Of a DNA stretch of 64,000 nucleotides, positions 23,784 to 31,672 are shown one piece after another. Positions within the stretch are counted from its first letter, which is position 1. Every line of letters starts with the position of its first letter. Made by a program: the position numbers and the translations under genes. Below the pieces are notes generated by a model. It saw nothing but the letters and a program-made list of their open reading frames with translations. It had not been told where the DNA came from and ran no database searches. The stretch comes from Gallionella sp. GTDB taxonomy: Bacteria > Pseudomonadota > Gammaproteobacteria > Burkholderiales > Gallionellaceae. The stretch is from assembly GCA_017880865.1 (NCBI GenBank), contig JADGRL010000004.1:35511-99510 (forward strand). Direction: 5' to 3'.

Positions 23784-24131
23784 ATGATCACCATCGAACA
23801 AACCGAAAACCTCGTCAACATCGCCGTGCTGGGCGAATTCACGATCGCCGACTTCAAGACGTTTGAAGAGCAGTCCTTATACAAACTGAAATTCCCCGGC
23901 GAACTGAACCTGCTGCTCGACCTGCGCGCGATGGTCAGCTACACCGTGGACGTGGCCTGGGAAGACATCAAATTCTTCAAGCGCGAACACGACCACGACT
24001 TCAGCAAAATCGCCATCGTCACCGACAACCAGTGGATCACCTGGGCAGCTTGGCTGTCGCGCACCTTCATCAATGCCGACATGCGCGTGTTTGCCGATTA
24101 CAAAGAAGCGCAGGCCTGGGTTCAAGGTTAA
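23784..24131 (+). CDS. SpoIIAA-like / STAS-fold protein
   Basis: VNIAVLGEFTIADFKTFEE...LNLLLDLRAMVSYTVDVAWEDIKFFKRE; SpoIIAA-like pattern. Confidence 0.75.
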   Translation: MITIEQTENLVNIAVLGEFTIADFKTFEEQSLYKLKFPGELNLLLDLRAMVSYTVDVAWEDIKFFKREHDHDFSKIAIVTDNQWITWAAWLSRTFINADMRVFADYKEAQAWVQG

Positions 24132-24186
24132 AAAAATCAGGCGGGCACGCTTCAGGGTGGCTACCTTACGTTAGAGAGCAAACATA

Positions 24187-24492
24187 ATGCTCATGGAATT
24201 TGCTCGGAATATTAGCAATGGCGCTCATCTCTACTGGCATCGCCGTATTTCCACATACCCTATTCGTTGGCTCGTGCTTCTTTTTGCGTTTTGTGTCGTG
24301 GAGGTACTTTTGGTCGCTGTCGTTAGCGGTGAGTTTGCGCTTGCGTGGTTTGCGATTGGGGTAAGTTTTTTGGTCGGTGACATCACCACTCTAATCAAAA
24401 TAGCGAGGTGTCGTAATTGCGGGTTTGTCGTTGTGCCTGCTCCAACGTATCGTAAAGCGTGCCCGTCGTGCGGTCACATAATGCAACCATGA
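24187..24492 (+). CDS. Cassette 1: small membrane protein with C-terminal zinc ribbon
   Basis: Two hydrophobic segments followed by CRNCGFVVVPAPTYRKACPSCG; 11 bp between the GTTAGAG core and the ATG. Confidence 0.7.
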   Translation: MLMEFARNISNGAHLYWHRRISTYPIRWLVLLFAFCVVEVLLVAVVSGEFALAWFAIGVSFLVGDITTLIKIARCRNCGFVVVPAPTYRKACPSCGHIMQP

Positions 24493-24502
24493 GCGCAGGG
24501 CT

Positions 24503-24566
24503 CTCTACCCCCGCGGTCAAGCTAGACTGCGCTGATAAAGCCCAGCGCAGCCCCTTCACGTTAGAC
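24503..24566 (+). repeat. attC site 1
   Basis: R'' CTCTACC (one mismatch to CTCTAAC) ... CTGCGC-tgataaagccca-GCGCAG stem ... R' GTTAGAC; 64 bp. Confidence 0.75.
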
Positions 24567-24586
24567 CACAGTACGAAACCTATGCC

Positions 24587-24934
24587 ATGTCGATAAACTG
24601 GAAAACACGCTCACCTTTTTTTGGGCTCATACTCATACTGATACTGCAATTGGCATTTTCTGTAAGTTGTTTCTATTTTCATTACAAGTTTCAAGCCATC
24701 GCCACTAATCGAGCCGCAGCAAACGAAAGGCTAGAAACGAAGTTTCACGACATCAATTGTGATCGTATCAATAAGGAAGCCGTCATCGAAGTGATAAAGG
24801 GTTCTGTTACAGATGCAGAAAGCATTTCAGAGCTTTTTTTATATTGCGGTATTTTTATTGGTTGGACAGCTGGCTTTGCTTTGTTATCGCTTCTCAGTCT
24901 AAGAAAGAAATATGTTGCGAATAGTCCAGTCTAA
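24587..24934 (+). CDS. Cassette 2: hypothetical two-TM protein
   Basis: Short ORF with N- and C-terminal hydrophobic segments; stop codon lies inside attC2 R'' box. Confidence 0.65.
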   Translation: MSINWKTRSPFFGLILILILQLAFSVSCFYFHYKFQAIATNRAAANERLETKFHDINCDRINKEAVIEVIKGSVTDAESISELFLYCGIFIGWTAGFALLSLLSLRKKYVANSPV

Positions 24935-24985
24935 CCCTGCGCTCAAGCGGGACTGCGCAAGAGCGCGCAGCTTAGCTCGTTAGAG
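24929..24985 (+). repeat. attC site 2
   Basis: R'' GTCTAAC; L'' GCT(C)AAG pairing L' CTTAGC with one extrahelical base; CTGCGC/GCGCAG stem; R' GTTAGAG; 57 bp. Confidence 0.88.
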
Positions 24986-25013
24986 TTACGGGACTATTTG
25001 AGGCGCTATCAAA

Positions 25014-25379
25014 ATGAAAAAACTTCTGTGGTTTAACGCAATTGTGACGGTGTTTTTTCTCCTCACCTCGCTAGGTATCTACGGATGGTGGAATTTTACC
25101 GCCTCACGACCACTCCTAAAACAGCTTCCGCAAGTCACAATCGAGAACGCCAAAACGATGACGGATTTGGATCATTTGCGAAAATTAAATCTTCTATTGA
25201 TCGACAAAAGTCGAATAGAGGTCGCTGGAATAAACGATGTTATAGAGAAATCTGTGAAAGCAAATGAAAGCCTTGCGCAAATGGTATTCATTCTTTTCCT
25301 AGTGAACAGCGTTTGGCTGTATCGGTTGCTGCATGCTCAGCCCCTTAATAAATCCGGCGATGATAGCTCTAACGCTTAA
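25014..25379 (+). CDS. Cassette 3: hypothetical two-TM protein
   Basis: Short ORF with N- and C-terminal TM segments; end overlaps attC3 R'' box. Confidence 0.65.
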   Translation: MKKLLWFNAIVTVFFLLTSLGIYGWWNFTASRPLLKQLPQVTIENAKTMTDLDHLRKLNLLLIDKSRIEVAGINDVIEKSVKANESLAQMVFILFLVNSVWLYRLLHAQPLNKSGDDSSNA

Positions 25380-25412
25380 ACGGAACTGGATACGCAGCCC
25401 CTCAATTTAAAC
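25367..25412 (+). repeat. attC site 3, degenerate/truncated
   Basis: R'' CTCTAAC, TACGCAGCCCCTCA resembling attC1 GCGCAGCCCCTTCA, R' degenerate TTTAAAC in place of GTTRRRY; 46 bp. Confidence 0.6.
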
Positions 25413-25434
25413 ACCCCCCCCTGAGAAACATAAA

Positions 25435-25983
25435 ATGACCCCAATACTTATTTTCGCCTTCGTTTCAGTCTTTTTTGTGTTTGTTTCCAGGAAGACGCTG
25501 CTCCGCCTTCAGTCGCACGGCTTCTACCGGTTCTTTGCGTGGGAGTGTATCGCGGCGCTGGTCTTGCTCAATTTTCCGCATTGGGTAAAAAATCCGTTCT
25601 CCCTGCTCCAGATCATTTCATGGCTGCTTATCGCCGCTTCCGTCTTTCTGGTGGTTCATGGCGTGCGCCTGCTTCAGATGATCGGCAAACCCGATCAGAA
25701 CCGATCTGATACCGAGTTGCTGGAATTTGAAAAAACCACTCAGCTGGTTACGGTGGGCGCCTACAAATACATCCGCCATCCGCTCTATGCTTCACTGCTG
25801 TTTCTCGCGTGGGGTGCTTTTCTTAAAGACCCCTCATGGATCGGCCTGCTGCTGGCCTCTATCGCTTCGTTTTTCCTGCTCCTGACCGCCAAGAGCGACG
25901 AATCCGAATGTCTGCGGCATTTCGGGAGCACGTATCAAACCTATATGCAGGGAACCAAAAAGTTTATTCCTTTCATCTTTTAA
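25435..25983 (+). CDS. Isoprenylcysteine carboxyl methyltransferase-family membrane protein
   Basis: Several TM segments, GAYKYIRHPLYASLLFLAWG motif typical of ICMT/PEMT-like proteins. Confidence 0.75.
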   Translation: MTPILIFAFVSVFFVFVSRKTLLRLQSHGFYRFFAWECIAALVLLNFPHWVKNPFSLLQIISWLLIAASVFLVVHGVRLLQMIGKPDQNRSDTELLEFEKTTQLVTVGAYKYIRHPLYASLLFLAWGAFLKDPSWIGLLLASIASFFLLLTAKSDESECLRHFGSTYQTYMQGTKKFIPFIF

Positions 25984-26035
25984 AAGAACCCGATGGGCCA
26001 GCATTGCCCATTACTCCAAAATTTCTCCGCAAAAC

Positions 26036-26060
26036 AAAAAACCCGCTCTCGCGGGTTTTT
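26036..26060. terminator. Rho-independent terminator candidate (likely bidirectional)
   Basis: AAAAAACCCGCTCTCGCGGGTTTTT hairpin between convergent genes. Confidence 0.8.
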
Positions 26061-26085
26061 CTTTGTACAACTAAGCCAGCCTGAA

Positions 26086-26244
26086 TTACTTCAGCTTGGT
26101 TTCCTTGTACATGACATGCTTGCGTGCCTTAGGATCGTATTTCTTCATTTCAAGCTTTTCAGGCGTGGTGCGCTTGTTTTTGGTCGTGGTGTAGAAATGA
26201 CCAGTGCCGGCACTGGATTCAAGTTTGATTTTTTCGCGAGCCAT
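26086..26244 (-). CDS. rpmG: 50S ribosomal protein L33 (52 aa, below the ORF-track cutoff)
   Basis: [52 protein letters not shown]. Confidence 0.95.
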   Translation of the reverse strand: MAREKIKLESSAGTGHFYTTTKNKRTTPEKLEMKKYDPKARKHVMYKETKLK

Positions 26245-26255
26245 TTTTTATCTCC

Positions 26256-26492
26256 TTAAACGTTTACGCCACGGGCGCGTACTTCAACCAGCACCGCGTC
26301 GATACCATTCTTGTCGATGGTGCGCAGCGCTGCATTAGTCAAGCGCAAGCTGACCCAGCGGTTTTCGCTCTCGACCCAGAAGCGGCGACGTTGCAGATTC
26401 GGCAAGAAACGACGCTTGGTTTTATTGTTTGCGTGGGAAATATTGTTTCCCGACATCGGGCCTTTGCCCGTCACTTGACATACACGTGCCAT
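26256..26492 (-). CDS. rpmB: 50S ribosomal protein L28
   Basis: [34 protein letters not shown]. Confidence 0.97.
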   Translation of the reverse strand: MARVCQVTGKGPMSGNNISHANNKTKRRFLPNLQRRRFWVESENRWVSLRLTNAALRTIDKNGIDAVLVEVRARGVNV

Positions 26493-26585
26493 AGCTCTAC
26501 TCCAACCAATTTCAAAAGAGCGCGGATTCTACCTAATGAATCGGGAATGATCAACCTGAATTTTCAGCAAGGGTGACGTGACTCC

Positions 26586-26629
26586 CTGTAATCAATCTGC
26601 AACACAGCCTTAACCCAACTGAAACATCC
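26586..26629 (+). promoter_or_regulatory. Pho-box-like array (four 11-bp units)
   Basis: CTGTAATCAAT CTGCAACACAG CCTTAACCCAA CTGAAACATCC, followed by GGGAATTATG; CTGNAAC at 11-bp spacing; first 18 bp resemble CTGTCATAWAWCTGTCAC. Confidence 0.55.
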
Positions 26630-26671
26630 GGGAATTATGCTGCCGCGCATCCCACTCACAGGATATTTACG

Positions 26672-28465
26672 ATGAAAACGCTTCAGGACATACTACAGCA
26701 GCGCAACCTCTCTGCACTCTTCCAGCCGATCATGGACATTTCCAGCGGCACGTTTCTGGGCTTTGAGGGGCTGATACGCGGCCCGGCCAATAATCCGCTG
26801 CATTCGCCCATCAACCTGTTCGGCGCAGCCAAACAACAAGGGCTTTCACTGGAAGTTGAAATGTTGTGCAGACAGATTGTGCTGGAGTCCTTTGCCGCCC
26901 AAAATTTGCCCGGACATCTGTTCCTGAATGTCAGCCCGGAAGCGTTGACGCACCCCAGCTTTAAAAACGGACAGACTCTGTCCTACCTTGAAAATCTCGG
27001 CATCGACCCGAAACGGGTCATCATCGAAATCACCGAGAATCAGCCCACCTTCGATTTTGCGGGGATGCGCAATGCACTGCTGCACTACCGCAGCATGGGC
27101 TTCCAGATTGCAATCGACGATCTGGGCGAAGGCTTTTCGAGTTTGCGCTTGTGGTCTGAATTGCGTCCCGAATTTGTAAAGATAGACATGCATTTCGTGC
27201 AGGGCGTCAATTCCGACCCGCTCAAACAACAATTTCTGCGATCGATTCAAAGCATCGCGCTGAGCTCCGGCACACAAGTAATCGCGGAAGGCATCGAGTC
27301 GGCTGCCGAATTCAAATTCATCCGCGATATCGGGATCGCCTGCGGTCAGGGTTATTTCATTGCACGCCCCAATCACGTTCCGCCATTGAACGCATCCGCC
27401 GAAGTCGGGTGTCTGATCAACACGAACCACCCCGCAGAGCAACCCTATAGCAATGTCCGCAGCGTCACGGTCGAAACTATCTTGCGTTATGTTGAGCCCG
27501 TCCAGCCGGAAACCGAGATTGAAAAAATATTCGCCCAGTTTACCGAAGATAAAAACTTGCGCGCCCTGCCTGTCGTTAAAAATGGACGTCCGGTCGGATT
27601 GATCAACCGTTATGAGTTCGTGGACAACCTGGCCCAGCCATACCGCCGCGAACTGCTCTGCAAAAAACCTTGCTCGGACATGATGAATGCGCTGCCCTTG
27701 CTGGTGGAGAAATCGACGCCTATCCATGAATTGAGCGGGTTTTTGAGTGAATCAGAAATCCGGCATTTTACCGACGGCTTCATCATCACCGAGCAAGGCC
27801 GCTACATCGGGATCGGCTCGGGACAAGACCTGCTGCGCGAAATCACCAAGGCGCAGATCGAAACCGCGCGCTATGCCAACCCGCTGACCTTATTGCCCGG
27901 CAATGTCCCGATCAATGAGCACATCGAGCATTTGCTTCAATCCGAAAAATCATTCTCCGTCTGTTATGGTGACCTCGATAACTTCAAGCCCTTCAACGAT
28001 GTGTGCGGCTATCGCAAAGGTGACGAGTTGATCCAATTCACCGGCAAGCTGCTCGGCACTTTCTGCGACCCGGTGCACGATTTTATCGGCCATATCGGCG
28101 GTGACGATTTCATTATGGTTCTGCAAAGCCCGGATTGGGAGCAACGTTGCAATCAGGCACTGTCCGCTTTTGCGCGCACCTCAACGGCACTGTTCGACAA
28201 AGATCACCGCTCGGTCGGCGGTTATCTGAGCGGCGATAGACAAGGTCGCACCGTTCATCATCCGCTGCCCACGCTCTCGATCGGCGTAATCCGGGTTAAC
28301 CCGGAATTTTTCAGTTCGCACCATGAGGTGGCCGAAGCCGCCACGTCCGCAAAAAAAATGGCCAAGGAAAAACTCGGCAATAGTCTGTTCATCGAACGGC
28401 GTCGTCTGCACCCACACCAGATGGTAGAAAATCAACTCGATACTTTGGAGGTTCATTATGGATAA
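26672..28465 (+). CDS. EAL - CBS - GGDEF c-di-GMP signalling protein
   Basis: EAL-domain residues (EGLIRGP, LFLNVSPE, IEITENQ, IDDLGEGFSSL, VKIDMHF, IAEGIES), CBS pair, C-terminal degenerate GGDDF motif. Confidence 0.9.
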   Translation: MKTLQDILQQRNLSALFQPIMDISSGTFLGFEGLIRGPANNPLHSPINLFGAAKQQGLSLEVEMLCRQIVLESFAAQNLPGHLFLNVSPEALTHPSFKNGQTLSYLENLGIDPKRVIIEITENQPTFDFAGMRNALLHYRSMGFQIAIDDLGEGFSSLRLWSELRPEFVKIDMHFVQGVNSDPLKQQFLRSIQSIALSSGTQVIAEGIESAAEFKFIRDIGIACGQGYFIARPNHVPPLNASAEVGCLINTNHPAEQPYSNVRSVTVETILRYVEPVQPETEIEKIFAQFTEDKNLRALPVVKNGRPVGLINRYEFVDNLAQPYRRELLCKKPCSDMMNALPLLVEKSTPIHELSGFLSESEIRHFTDGFIITEQGRYIGIGSGQDLLREITKAQIETARYANPLTLLPGNVPINEHIEHLLQSEKSFSVCYGDLDNFKPFNDVCGYRKGDELIQFTGKLLGTFCDPVHDFIGHIGGDDFIMVLQSPDWEQRCNQALSAFARTSTALFDKDHRSVGGYLSGDRQGRTVHHPLPTLSIGVIRVNPEFFSSHHEVAEAATSAKKMAKEKLGNSLFIERRRLHPHQMVENQLDTLEVHYG

Positions 28466-29330
28466 GCATACGCAGCATTTGCCCGTCAGCCTGTTCCGGG
28501 GCAGCCGCCTCGCCCTGCACTTTTGTTATGGGATGCTGCTGGCCGTCATTTACCCGCATCTGAATCAAGCCCGTCGACGTCGCGCGATGAAGGCCTGGAG
28601 CCGGCAACTGCTGAGCATCCTCAACATCGGCATCCAGATCGAGGGTCCGCAACCTTCGCGCAGCGACGGCGGATGCCTGATCGTCGCGAACCATGTCTCG
28701 TGGCTGGATGTTTTAGTGCTGAATGCCATTTACCCTTCGCGTTTCATAGCCCAATCCGAGGTACGCAGTTGGCCCGTCATCGGCTGGCTATGCCGTCGTG
28801 TTGGCACGGTATTCATTGAGCGTGCGATGCATCAGGATGCCGCATCGGTCAATCGGCATGTGGGCGCACTGCTCAAACAAGACGTTTGCGTGGGACTTTT
28901 TCCGGAAGGCACCACGACAAACGGCAAACAGGTCGGACACTTTCATTCGGCATTTTTCCAGCCCGCGATCGACGCGGGGGTCAGAGTTTGCCCGATTGCA
29001 CTGCGCTACCAGGATAAAAATAGAGGGCCGAGCACCACGGCGGTTTTAACTGGTGACATGACGCTTGCTCAATCCATCTGGAAAATCCTGCGCTGCCCGC
29101 GTCTCAACGCATTGGTGGTGTTCACCCCCGCACTGCCAACCGCCAACGAGAACCGCCGCGTGTTGGCACGCGCCGCACAGGAATCCATCGCGCAAGGACT
29201 GAAAAATATTGGCTACACCCGGCAAGCCGTCACGCAACAGCCCGTATCCGCCTTTTCGCAAACCGTGCTTACATCACAGTCGGCTTATGCATTGCTTGTC
29301 GATCCGCTATTCAATCAGCACCCCAAGTAA
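28458..29330 (+). CDS. PlsC-family acyltransferase (OlsA-like)
   Basis: NHVSWLDVLVL (NHxxxxD), FPEGTTTNG motifs; followed by OlsB-like gene. Confidence 0.87.
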   Translation: MDKHTQHLPVSLFRGSRLALHFCYGMLLAVIYPHLNQARRRRAMKAWSRQLLSILNIGIQIEGPQPSRSDGGCLIVANHVSWLDVLVLNAIYPSRFIAQSEVRSWPVIGWLCRRVGTVFIERAMHQDAASVNRHVGALLKQDVCVGLFPEGTTTNGKQVGHFHSAFFQPAIDAGVRVCPIALRYQDKNRGPSTTAVLTGDMTLAQSIWKILRCPRLNALVVFTPALPTANENRRVLARAAQESIAQGLKNIGYTRQAVTQQPVSAFSQTVLTSQSAYALLVDPLFNQHPK

Positions 29331-29342
29331 AATTTAACAGTT

Positions 29343-29386
29343 CTTTCATATTCCCTTCATCTGGCTGCAACAAGACTCTCGTAACC
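29343..29386 (+). promoter_or_regulatory. Pho-box-like array upstream of olsB-like gene
   Basis: CTTTCATATTC CCTTCATCTGG CTGCAACAAGA CTCTCGTAACC 11-bp periodic units. Confidence 0.5.
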
Positions 29387-29417
29387 TGCATGCATCTTCA
29401 ACATCAAGGAGCATGAA

Positions 29418-30167
29418 ATGCACGGACTTAGCCTTAAAACACAAGCCACCGACCTATCCTATTTAACCACCTCTTTAGCGCGTGACGGTGATGAGATTCT
29501 TGAAGTGCAGCGCCTGCGCTACCAGGTGTGCTCTGAGGAAATGGGCGCACATCTATCCAACGCAGAAGAAAGTTTGTACTGTGATGCACAGGACAACTAT
29601 TGCGAACATTTATTGATGCGTGAAAGTGACGACAATAATGTAGTGGGCACTTACCGCATACTCTCTCCCGGCAGGGCAAAAAAATTCGGCGGCTACTTTT
29701 CGCAAACCGAATTTGATTTATCGCGCTTGCAGTCTCTGAGCGACCGGATGGTGGAAATCGGGCGCGCCTGTGTGCAATTGGATTATCGCGACACCGAAAG
29801 CATCAATTTTCTGTGGGGCGGCTTGGCCCAATACATGCAAGAAAACAACCACGAATATCTGATCGGCTGCGAGAGCATCAGCATGGCGGATGGCGGCCAT
29901 GAAGCGGCCAGCCTCTATCGCAAGCTGTGCCGGATCTATTCCGCCCCGATTGAATACACCGTGTACCCGCATCGCCCGCTGCCGCTGTACGCGCTGAATC
30001 AATATCTCGATGTGCCGATTCCGCCGCTGCTCAAGGGCTATCTGCGGATGGGCGCTTACCTCTGCGGAGAACCATCCTTTGATCCCGAATTCAATACCGC
30101 CAATTTTTTGATCCTGCTGCCGATGTCGCGCATGGGCAGCCGCTACGCCAGACGTTTTGTTAAATAG
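29418..30167 (+). CDS. olsB: GNAT-type N-acyltransferase, OlsB-like (ornithine lipid synthesis)
   Basis: EILEVQRLRYQVCSEEMGAHL..., VGTYRILSP, MVEIGRACVQLDYR, LIGCESISMAD; adjacent PlsC-family gene. Confidence 0.75.
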   Translation: MHGLSLKTQATDLSYLTTSLARDGDEILEVQRLRYQVCSEEMGAHLSNAEESLYCDAQDNYCEHLLMRESDDNNVVGTYRILSPGRAKKFGGYFSQTEFDLSRLQSLSDRMVEIGRACVQLDYRDTESINFLWGGLAQYMQENNHEYLIGCESISMADGGHEAASLYRKLCRIYSAPIEYTVYPHRPLPLYALNQYLDVPIPPLLKGYLRMGAYLCGEPSFDPEFNTANFLILLPMSRMGSRYARRFVK

Positions 30168-30208
30168 CGGACACTTGCCCAGACACACATTTTCGCTTTT
30201 TAACAAAT

Positions 30209-30241
30209 CTGTCATATTCCGTTCATCAATTCTTAACACGC
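30209..30241 (+). promoter_or_regulatory. Pho-box-like array upstream of porin
   Basis: CTGTCATATTC CGTTCATCAAT TCTTAACACGC 11-bp units; first unit matches the CTGTCAT half-site exactly. Confidence 0.55.
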
Positions 30242-30304
30242 GCTGGTTAATCTGCGCGGGTCGCACAAGGCGGCTTTATTAATAAAGACTAAGGAGTCAT
30301 CATA

Positions 30305-31537
30305 ATGATGCAAAAGAAAGTAATCGTTGTCGCACTGACTGCAGCTATCGCGTTGCCTGTATCGGCTTTGGCCGACAATGCGAACTTCACATTCTATGGC
30401 ACAGTTGACGTGTCTCACGACACAGTCAGAACCGGCAACGGTACTACTGCCGCTGTTACAACTGCTAGCCCTACCGGCAAAGCCGCTGTCGCCGGTGTGA
30501 CCAAGCAAGTCGTATCGAGCAACGTGTCCAAATTCGGTTTCAAGGGTTCTGAAGATCTGGGTGGCGGTCTGGCCGCGATCTGGCAGGTTGAGCAACAAAT
30601 CAACATCGACAACTCGTCAAACTCCTGCGCTGCGACAACTATACCTGCTGTTGCTGCTGGTGCAGCAGCGCCCGCTGTTACAGTTCCCGCTTGTACCGCC
30701 AACAACGGTATTTTCGCTACCCGCAATACGTTTGGTGGCTTGAAGAGCGACAGTTTGGGTACCGTGCTGATGGGTCGCCACGACACTCCGTACAAACTCG
30801 CTACACGCAAACTGGATGTGTTTGCTGACAACATCGGCGACAACCGTGCGTTATTGGGTAACAAGAGCGCTGCTGGCTTCGAACTCCGCGCAACCGATGT
30901 ATTGGCTTACATCAGCCCGGCATTCGCTGGTGTGACTGTAGCTGTTGCGACAGTCAATCTGACTGAATCCAATACCAATAATACTCAGAAGAATAACGGC
31001 GCGCTGAGCATGGCGGTAATGTATGACGCTGCTCCGTTCTACGCTTCTGTGGCGCATGAGTCGCACAAGCTGGAAACCACGTTATCTGGTGCAAATGAAT
31101 CCGCTAACCGCTTCGGCTTCGGCTTCACCCAGGACATGTTCACAGTGGGTTTGGTATATGAGAAGACCACCGACAACCTCGGCAACGGCGCACTGCAAAC
31201 CAACCTGTACGGTCACACTGCATTCTATGTGGGCGGCAAGGTCAAAGTCGGCAACGGCGCTGTGAAACTGGCCTACGGCAAGGCTGGTCAATTGGCTAAT
31301 ACGACTGTTGCGACTACTGTTGCGACTACGCCTACAGATACTGGTGCAAGCCAGATTTCTGTCGGTTACGACCACAACATGAGCAAGCGTACCACGCTGT
31401 ATGCCCTGTATACCAAGATAACCAACGGCCAAGGCATCAACTACGGCTTCTCGCAGAACTCCGGTGCGTCCAGCACCACTTCTGGCTACGGTACAACGCC
31501 TTCCGCGCTGTCCCTCGGTTTGAAGCATTCGTTCTAA
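30305..31537 (+). CDS. Gram-negative porin
   Basis: Signal peptide, NFTFYGTVDVSHD..., SKFGFKGSEDLGGGLAAIWQVEQQ, C-terminal LSLGLKHSF. Confidence 0.92.
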   Translation: MMQKKVIVVALTAAIALPVSALADNANFTFYGTVDVSHDTVRTGNGTTAAVTTASPTGKAAVAGVTKQVVSSNVSKFGFKGSEDLGGGLAAIWQVEQQINIDNSSNSCAATTIPAVAAGAAAPAVTVPACTANNGIFATRNTFGGLKSDSLGTVLMGRHDTPYKLATRKLDVFADNIGDNRALLGNKSAAGFELRATDVLAYISPAFAGVTVAVATVNLTESNTNNTQKNNGALSMAVMYDAAPFYASVAHESHKLETTLSGANESANRFGFGFTQDMFTVGLVYEKTTDNLGNGALQTNLYGHTAFYVGGKVKVGNGAVKLAYGKAGQLANTTVATTVATTPTDTGASQISVGYDHNMSKRTTLYALYTKITNGQGINYGFSQNSGASSTTSGYGTTPSALSLGLKHSF

Positions 31538-31597
31538 ATGAAATAACCAGCCACTTACCCACTGTATTTTGGTGGGTTAGTGGAATGGCTATGTAAT

Positions 31598-31630
31598 AAA
31601 AAGCGGGGCTCTTCGGAGTCCCGTTTTTTA
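31598..31630 (+). terminator. Rho-independent terminator candidate
   Basis: AAAAAGCGGGGCTCTTCGGAGTCCCGTTTTTTA. Confidence 0.75.
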
Positions 31631-31672
31631 TTGCACTGGTGTCGGGGCGCGATGAATCGAGCCCCTACCTAA

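Larger units (their letters stand above)
24170..25412 (+). mobile_element. Integron-type gene cassette array lacking integrase in window (CALIN-like): three cassettes
   Basis: Three same-orientation small ORFs each followed by an attC-like site; R'' of each site matches the reverse complement of the same cassette's 5' core (see attC features). Confidence 0.82.

Noticed and set aside
23000-27000. Integron integrase near the cassette array
   Set aside because: No tyrosine-recombinase ORF in any frame; neighbours are Rieske, EamA, STAS, ICMT-like and ribosomal genes.
31304-31327. 12-bp tandem repeat (ACTGTTGCGACT x2) in the porin as a phase-variation tract
   Set aside because: Only two in-frame copies; more likely a low-complexity surface loop. 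Cannot support switching from one sequence.
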